From positions 1 to 9,170 of the forward strand of contig CANPGX010000031.1 of the NCBI GenBank assembly GCA_947573745.1: DNA of 9,170 nucleotides, given 5' to 3'. The stretch is from an uncultured Erysipelotrichaceae bacterium. Lineage in GTDB: Bacteria > Bacillota_I > Bacilli_A > Erysipelotrichales > Coprobacillaceae. Positions 6,963-9,170 of this stretch are shown here, piece after piece (position 1 is the first letter of the stretch; each line of letters begins with the position of its first letter). Both the position numbers and the translations under genes were made by a program. Below the pieces are notes generated by a model. That model was not told the DNA's origin. It made no database searches and saw nothing but the letters and a program-made list of their open reading frames with translations.

Positions 6963-6974
6963 TTATATTGTAAC
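6963..6974 (-). promoter_or_regulatory. Possible promoter -10 region of the chbG-like gene
   Basis: On the - strand TACAATATAAT (6973-6963) gives two overlapping -10 candidates just upstream of GAGGTG. A weak TTATTA lies 17 bases before TACAAT. It is needed if the EIIC terminator is efficient. Confidence 0.35.
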
Positions 6975-7012
6975 ATATTTATATCTGTGTAATAAGCGAT
7001 TTTCATAATCAT

Positions 7013-7042
7013 AAAAAAACTAGAGACCATGCTCTAGTTTTT
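7013..7042 (-). terminator. Terminator after the PTS EIIC gene
   Basis: An 11-bp stem (7015-7025 with 7032-7042) with a 6-base loop lies 20 bases after the EIIC stop. On the - strand it ends in a run of seven T. Partial readthrough into the chbG-like gene is possible. Confidence 0.8.
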
Positions 7043-7062
7043 AATCTTTATTCAGTTTTATT

Positions 7063-8346
7063 TTATTCAGCTACTTCTTCTGCCATTCTCTTTACTTCAG
7101 CATTTTCATATGCTTTCCAGAATGGGTAGAAGATAACTAAACCTAATGCGAACCATACGAATGGTAAGATACCACCGATAATAGATCCACCTGATCCTAA
7201 ATAACCAATTAATGGTGAAGGTGAAGCCCAAGGTAAGCTGATATATTGAGGTACAACGATACCTAAGTCATAAATCAAGTAAGCTAATGCACCAGTTAAT
7301 GTATGTGTAATAATGAATGGGTTTAATACAACTGGTAAACCGAACATGATTGGTTCAATAATACAGAAGATTGCTGGTGGTAAAGCTGTCCAAGCCAATG
7401 GTCTTAAGTAGCTTAATTTCTTAGATGTGAACATATAGAATAAGATTGGCCAGAATGAACAGCACCATTGATGAGTACGTCCAATGTTCAAAGCATAAAC
7501 GTGTGGTAAGTCTGCACGAGTAACAGTTTGTCCAGCTTGTACTAATTTAGCTCCAGCATCGATATTTTCTTGGTTCCATACAGCAGTGAATGTACCCATT
7601 ACGGCACCAGTTAAGTTATCACCATGGATACCTAATGACCAGAATACTGTAATTAAGAATTGAACAAGTGTATAAACGAAGATATTATCAGCACCATTTA
7701 ATACTGGTAATAATAAGTCTGTAACTGCTTGTCCTAAGTTGAAACCTAAAACTGTTCTTAATCCCCAGCAAATCAAAGCTACGATGAAGTAAGGAATAAC
7801 TGCTGAGAAAGAGTTAGCGATTGCTGGTGGTACAGAATCTGGTAATCTGATTTCAATATGATATTGTCTACAAAGTTTTAATGTATAACTTGAAACAATA
7901 GCGGCAACAATAGCTACGATGATACCAGCACCACCCCAGAAACTAGTGTCGATTGTTGCTTCAGCATTTGTTAATAAGATAAATGCGAAGAATGAACCTA
8001 TAGCTCCTGTAGTTTTGTCGATACCTAAAGTATAACTCATTTCAGCACCCATACCGATAGCCATGTAGATACCAATGATTGACATTGATAAACTGTTAAG
8101 CAAACCGATTTGTCCTGCATATGGAGTTAAGAAAGGTAATAATGCTTTTGCTGTTAAGTTACCATCAGTAACGAAAAGCATCATTACTAAGAATAAAGCA
8201 CCTACTAATGTAACACCAGTAGTAGCAACCATCCCGTTTTGAATCCCTTTTACAACTGGATAGTTAGCGAAAGTTGTTGCTGGACCAGCCATTTTTTCAA
8301 TGACACCTAAGAATTTGTCCATAACTGTTTTCTTTTCAGTTGACAT
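7063..8346 (-). CDS. PTS EIIC permease, lactose/cellobiose/chitobiose family
   Basis: This is the membrane channel of a lactose-family PTS (CelB/ChbC type), which imports a disaccharide as it is phosphorylated by its EIIB. At 427 residues it has the normal length and about ten hydrophobic segments. Recognisable are PDSVPPAIANSFSA (169-182), the sugar-site His241 in SLGIHGDN and Glu331 in IIEPIMFGLPVVLNP, corresponding to the His and Glu of structurally known ChbC. The stretch RTHQWCCSF (290-298) interrupts the usual NIGGTGA segment and looks foreign to the family. Start ATG 8346 is supported by AAGGGAG ending 7 bases upstream. No EIIA or EIIB gene is next to it in the window, so partners must be encoded elsewhere. 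Codon use is biased to GCT, GGT and TTA, suggesting good expression. A cre site overlaps the promoter and an RpiR-type regulator is divergent. Substrate within the family is open; chbG nearby favours chitobiose. Confidence 0.93.
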   Translation of the reverse strand: MSTEKKTVMDKFLGVIEKMAGPATTFANYPVVKGIQNGMVATTGVTLVGALFLVMMLFVTDGNLTAKALLPFLTPYAGQIGLLNSLSMSIIGIYMAIGMGAEMSYTLGIDKTTGAIGSFFAFILLTNAEATIDTSFWGGAGIIVAIVAAIVSSYTLKLCRQYHIEIRLPDSVPPAIANSFSAVIPYFIVALICWGLRTVLGFNLGQAVTDLLLPVLNGADNIFVYTLVQFLITVFWSLGIHGDNLTGAVMGTFTAVWNQENIDAGAKLVQAGQTVTRADLPHVYALNIGRTHQWCCSFWPILFYMFTSKKLSYLRPLAWTALPPAIFCIIEPIMFGLPVVLNPFIITHTLTGALAYLIYDLGIVVPQYISLPWASPSPLIGYLGSGGSIIGGILPFVWFALGLVIFYPFWKAYENAEVKRMAEEVAE

Positions 8347-8376
8347 ATTTTTTCTCCCTTCTTTAATAATGTCAAT

Positions 8377-8389
8377 GTGGCTACGCCAC
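8377..8389 (-). other. Small GC-rich hairpin in the EIIC leader
   Basis: GTGGC (8377-8381) and GCCAC (8385-8389) form a 5-bp stem with a 3-base loop in the roughly 80-base 5' leader of the EIIC transcript. It stands out in AT-rich surroundings; its role is unknown (transcript stability or attenuation are possible). Confidence 0.35.
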
Positions 8390-8411
8390 GAAAGAGAAAT
8401 CGTTTATGATG

Positions 8412-8425
8412 TGTAAACGTTTTCT
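8412..8425. promoter_or_regulatory. CcpA cre site at the EIIC promoter
   Basis: TGTAAACGTTTTCT matches the cre consensus TGWAANCGNTNWCA at 13 of 14 positions. It lies just after the EIIC -10 candidate, over the predicted transcription start, where CcpA with HPr-Ser-P would block transcription when a preferred sugar is present. A second inverted repeat, CGTTTA-N7-TAAACG (8401-8419), overlaps it. Confidence 0.75.
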
Positions 8426-8432
8426 TGCCCTT

Positions 8433-8438
8433 ATAATA
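8433..8438 (-). promoter_or_regulatory. EIIC promoter -10 candidate
   Basis: TATTAT on the - strand (8438-8433), with no recognisable -35 at 17 bases (an A-run instead). A weak -35 would fit an activator-dependent promoter, with the dyad at 8463-8483 just upstream. Confidence 0.45.
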
Positions 8439-8462
8439 TCAAAATTTATAGCCATTTTTTGT

Positions 8463-8483
8463 TTGATTCAATTTCTGAATCAA
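8463..8483. promoter_or_regulatory. Perfect dyad in the divergent gap, candidate RpiR operator
   Basis: Arms TTGATTCA (8463-8470) and TGAATCAA (8476-8483) are perfect complements around a 5-base spacer. The dyad lies between the divergent EIIC and RpiR-family promoters, about -37 to -57 from the predicted EIIC start, which would suit an activator or dual regulator. A run of seven T follows on the + strand, but no + strand gene ends here, so a terminator role is unlikely. Binding by the adjacent regulator is inferred from position. Confidence 0.55.
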
Positions 8484-8526
8484 TTTTTTTTAATATAAAT
8501 TACTTTCTTCTTTTTATTTTTAGGGT

Positions 8527-8532
8527 TATAAT
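8527..8532 (+). promoter_or_regulatory. -10 box of the RpiR-family regulator gene
   Basis: A perfect TATAAT lies about 50 bases before the ATG at 8583. The -35 position holds TTTCTT, a poor match, so the promoter is probably weak. Confidence 0.5.
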
Positions 8533-8582
8533 TAAAAATATGTTAGTATATTAGGCATTTTTTGTTTTAAGGAGGTTACATC

Positions 8583-9170
8583 ATGCAGCCATTGTCACAA
8601 CAGCTTGTTCTTTATATCAATCGTTGCTCCCGTCATTCAACCTACTACCAAGTTGCCCGTTATGTTCTAGAGCATATTGAAGAAGTTTCTCATATGAACT
8701 CCCATGAGCTTGCCCAAGCTAGCTTTGTATCTCAATCTACTGTATCACGTTTTGTACTGTCATTGGGGTTTCCTAGTTATCCTGCTTTTATTGAAGCATG
8801 TAAAGAATACCTTTCTCTTTTTGCTTTAAGTGATCTGCCTGAATACCATGAAGGCAAAACATGGAAAGAACAACTCACATTTGAACATGAGCATATCCAA
8901 AAGACTTTTGAACAATTGGATATACAGCAAATTAACCGCTTACTCAAAGATATTGATAAAGCAAATGAAGTCTATGTCATTGCAACAGGTCAAGCTGCAT
9001 TAGAATTATATGAATTTCAAGTCCATCTTTATACTTTAAAAAAACCAACTTTTATCATTGATGATCCTCATAGGATTGAAGATCTTATAAAAATGCATAA
9101 AGATACATTAATTCTTGTGATTTCTGCTTCAGGTCATCTTTTTACCAGCTATAGAAAATTATTATCTATC
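8583..9170 (+). CDS. RpiR/MurR-family transcriptional regulator (3' end outside window)
   Basis: The frame is open from ATG 8583 to the last base (196 codons, no stop). AAGGAGG at 8569-8575, 7 bases upstream, fixes the start. Residues about 1-75 form an RpiR-type helix-turn-helix: helices around YYQVARYVLEHI, then HELAQASFVSQSTVSRFVLSLGF and the YPAFIEACKEYL helix. From about residue 115 an SIS sugar-phosphate-binding domain begins (INRLLKDIDKANEVYVIATGQAA, then LILVISASGH); such domains sense phosphosugars and aminosugar phosphates. The family usually has about 250-290 residues, so some 55-90 are missing. It is divergent from the PTS EIIC gene with a perfect dyad between them, so it most likely controls that gene and itself. 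Whether it represses or activates is not clear from the sequence. Confidence 0.9.
   Translation, partial: MQPLSQQLVLYINRCSRHSTYYQVARYVLEHIEEVSHMNSHELAQASFVSQSTVSRFVLSLGFPSYPAFIEACKEYLSLFALSDLPEYHEGKTWKEQLTFEHEHIQKTFEQLDIQQINRLLKDIDKANEVYVIATGQAALELYEFQVHLYTLKKPTFIIDDPHRIEDLIKMHKDTLILVISASGHLFTSYRKLLSI

Noticed and set aside
8463..8490. Dyad plus T-run as a rho-independent terminator
   Set aside because: It sits between two divergent genes with no + strand gene upstream to end; an operator fits better.

Overview
The window is AT-rich, with short intergenic gaps, AAGGAG-type ribosome binding sites and U-tailed hairpin terminators. Its genes handle phosphotransferase sugars. This suggests a low-GC Firmicute of a gut-type lineage, perhaps Erysipelotrichia/Coprobacillaceae-like; that placement is an inference from protein style, not a demonstrated assignment.

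Left part, + strand. The window opens inside a GH1 6-phospho-beta-glucosidase (1-1198, start outside the window) that ends in a clear terminator. A second unit begins with an extended -10 promoter near 1280. Its first gene is a Cof/YidA-type HAD phosphatase that is broken (1314-2173). An overlapping ATGA leads to an intact YbiV/SupH-like sugar-phosphate phosphatase (2170-2973), and three bases later comes an unusual esterase (2977-4044). The esterase's alpha/beta-hydrolase half is followed by a C-terminal segment of about 75 residues that looks like a double-stranded-RNA-binding domain. A terminator closes the unit. A CDF-family metal exporter (4128-4988) follows alone and converges on deoC through a strong bidirectional hairpin.

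Right part, mostly - strand. deoC (5095-5775) has an odd translation start overlapped by a 12-codon leader ORF. A + strand remnant of a ROK-family sugar kinase (5966-6202) meets a ChbG/YdjC-type carbohydrate deacetylase (6232-6948, -) at another two-way terminator. Next is a lactose/cellobiose/chitobiose-type PTS EIIC permease (7063-8346, -) with its own terminator. Divergent from it, an RpiR-family regulator (8583 to the window end, +) is cut by the right edge. The 236-bp divergent gap carries a near-consensus CcpA cre site on the EIIC promoter and a perfect 8-bp dyad, a good candidate operator for the regulator.

Functionally, EIIC, ChbG and RpiR together suggest regulated uptake of a beta-linked disaccharide (chitobiose or cellobiose type) by PTS, with deacetylation. 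Phospho-beta-glucosidase at the left edge, HAD sugar phosphatases and deoC fit general phosphosugar handling. The PTS EIIA and EIIB partners are not in the window. Two genes, the first HAD and the ROK kinase, are visibly decayed. The most unusual item is the esterase with the dsRBD-like tail.
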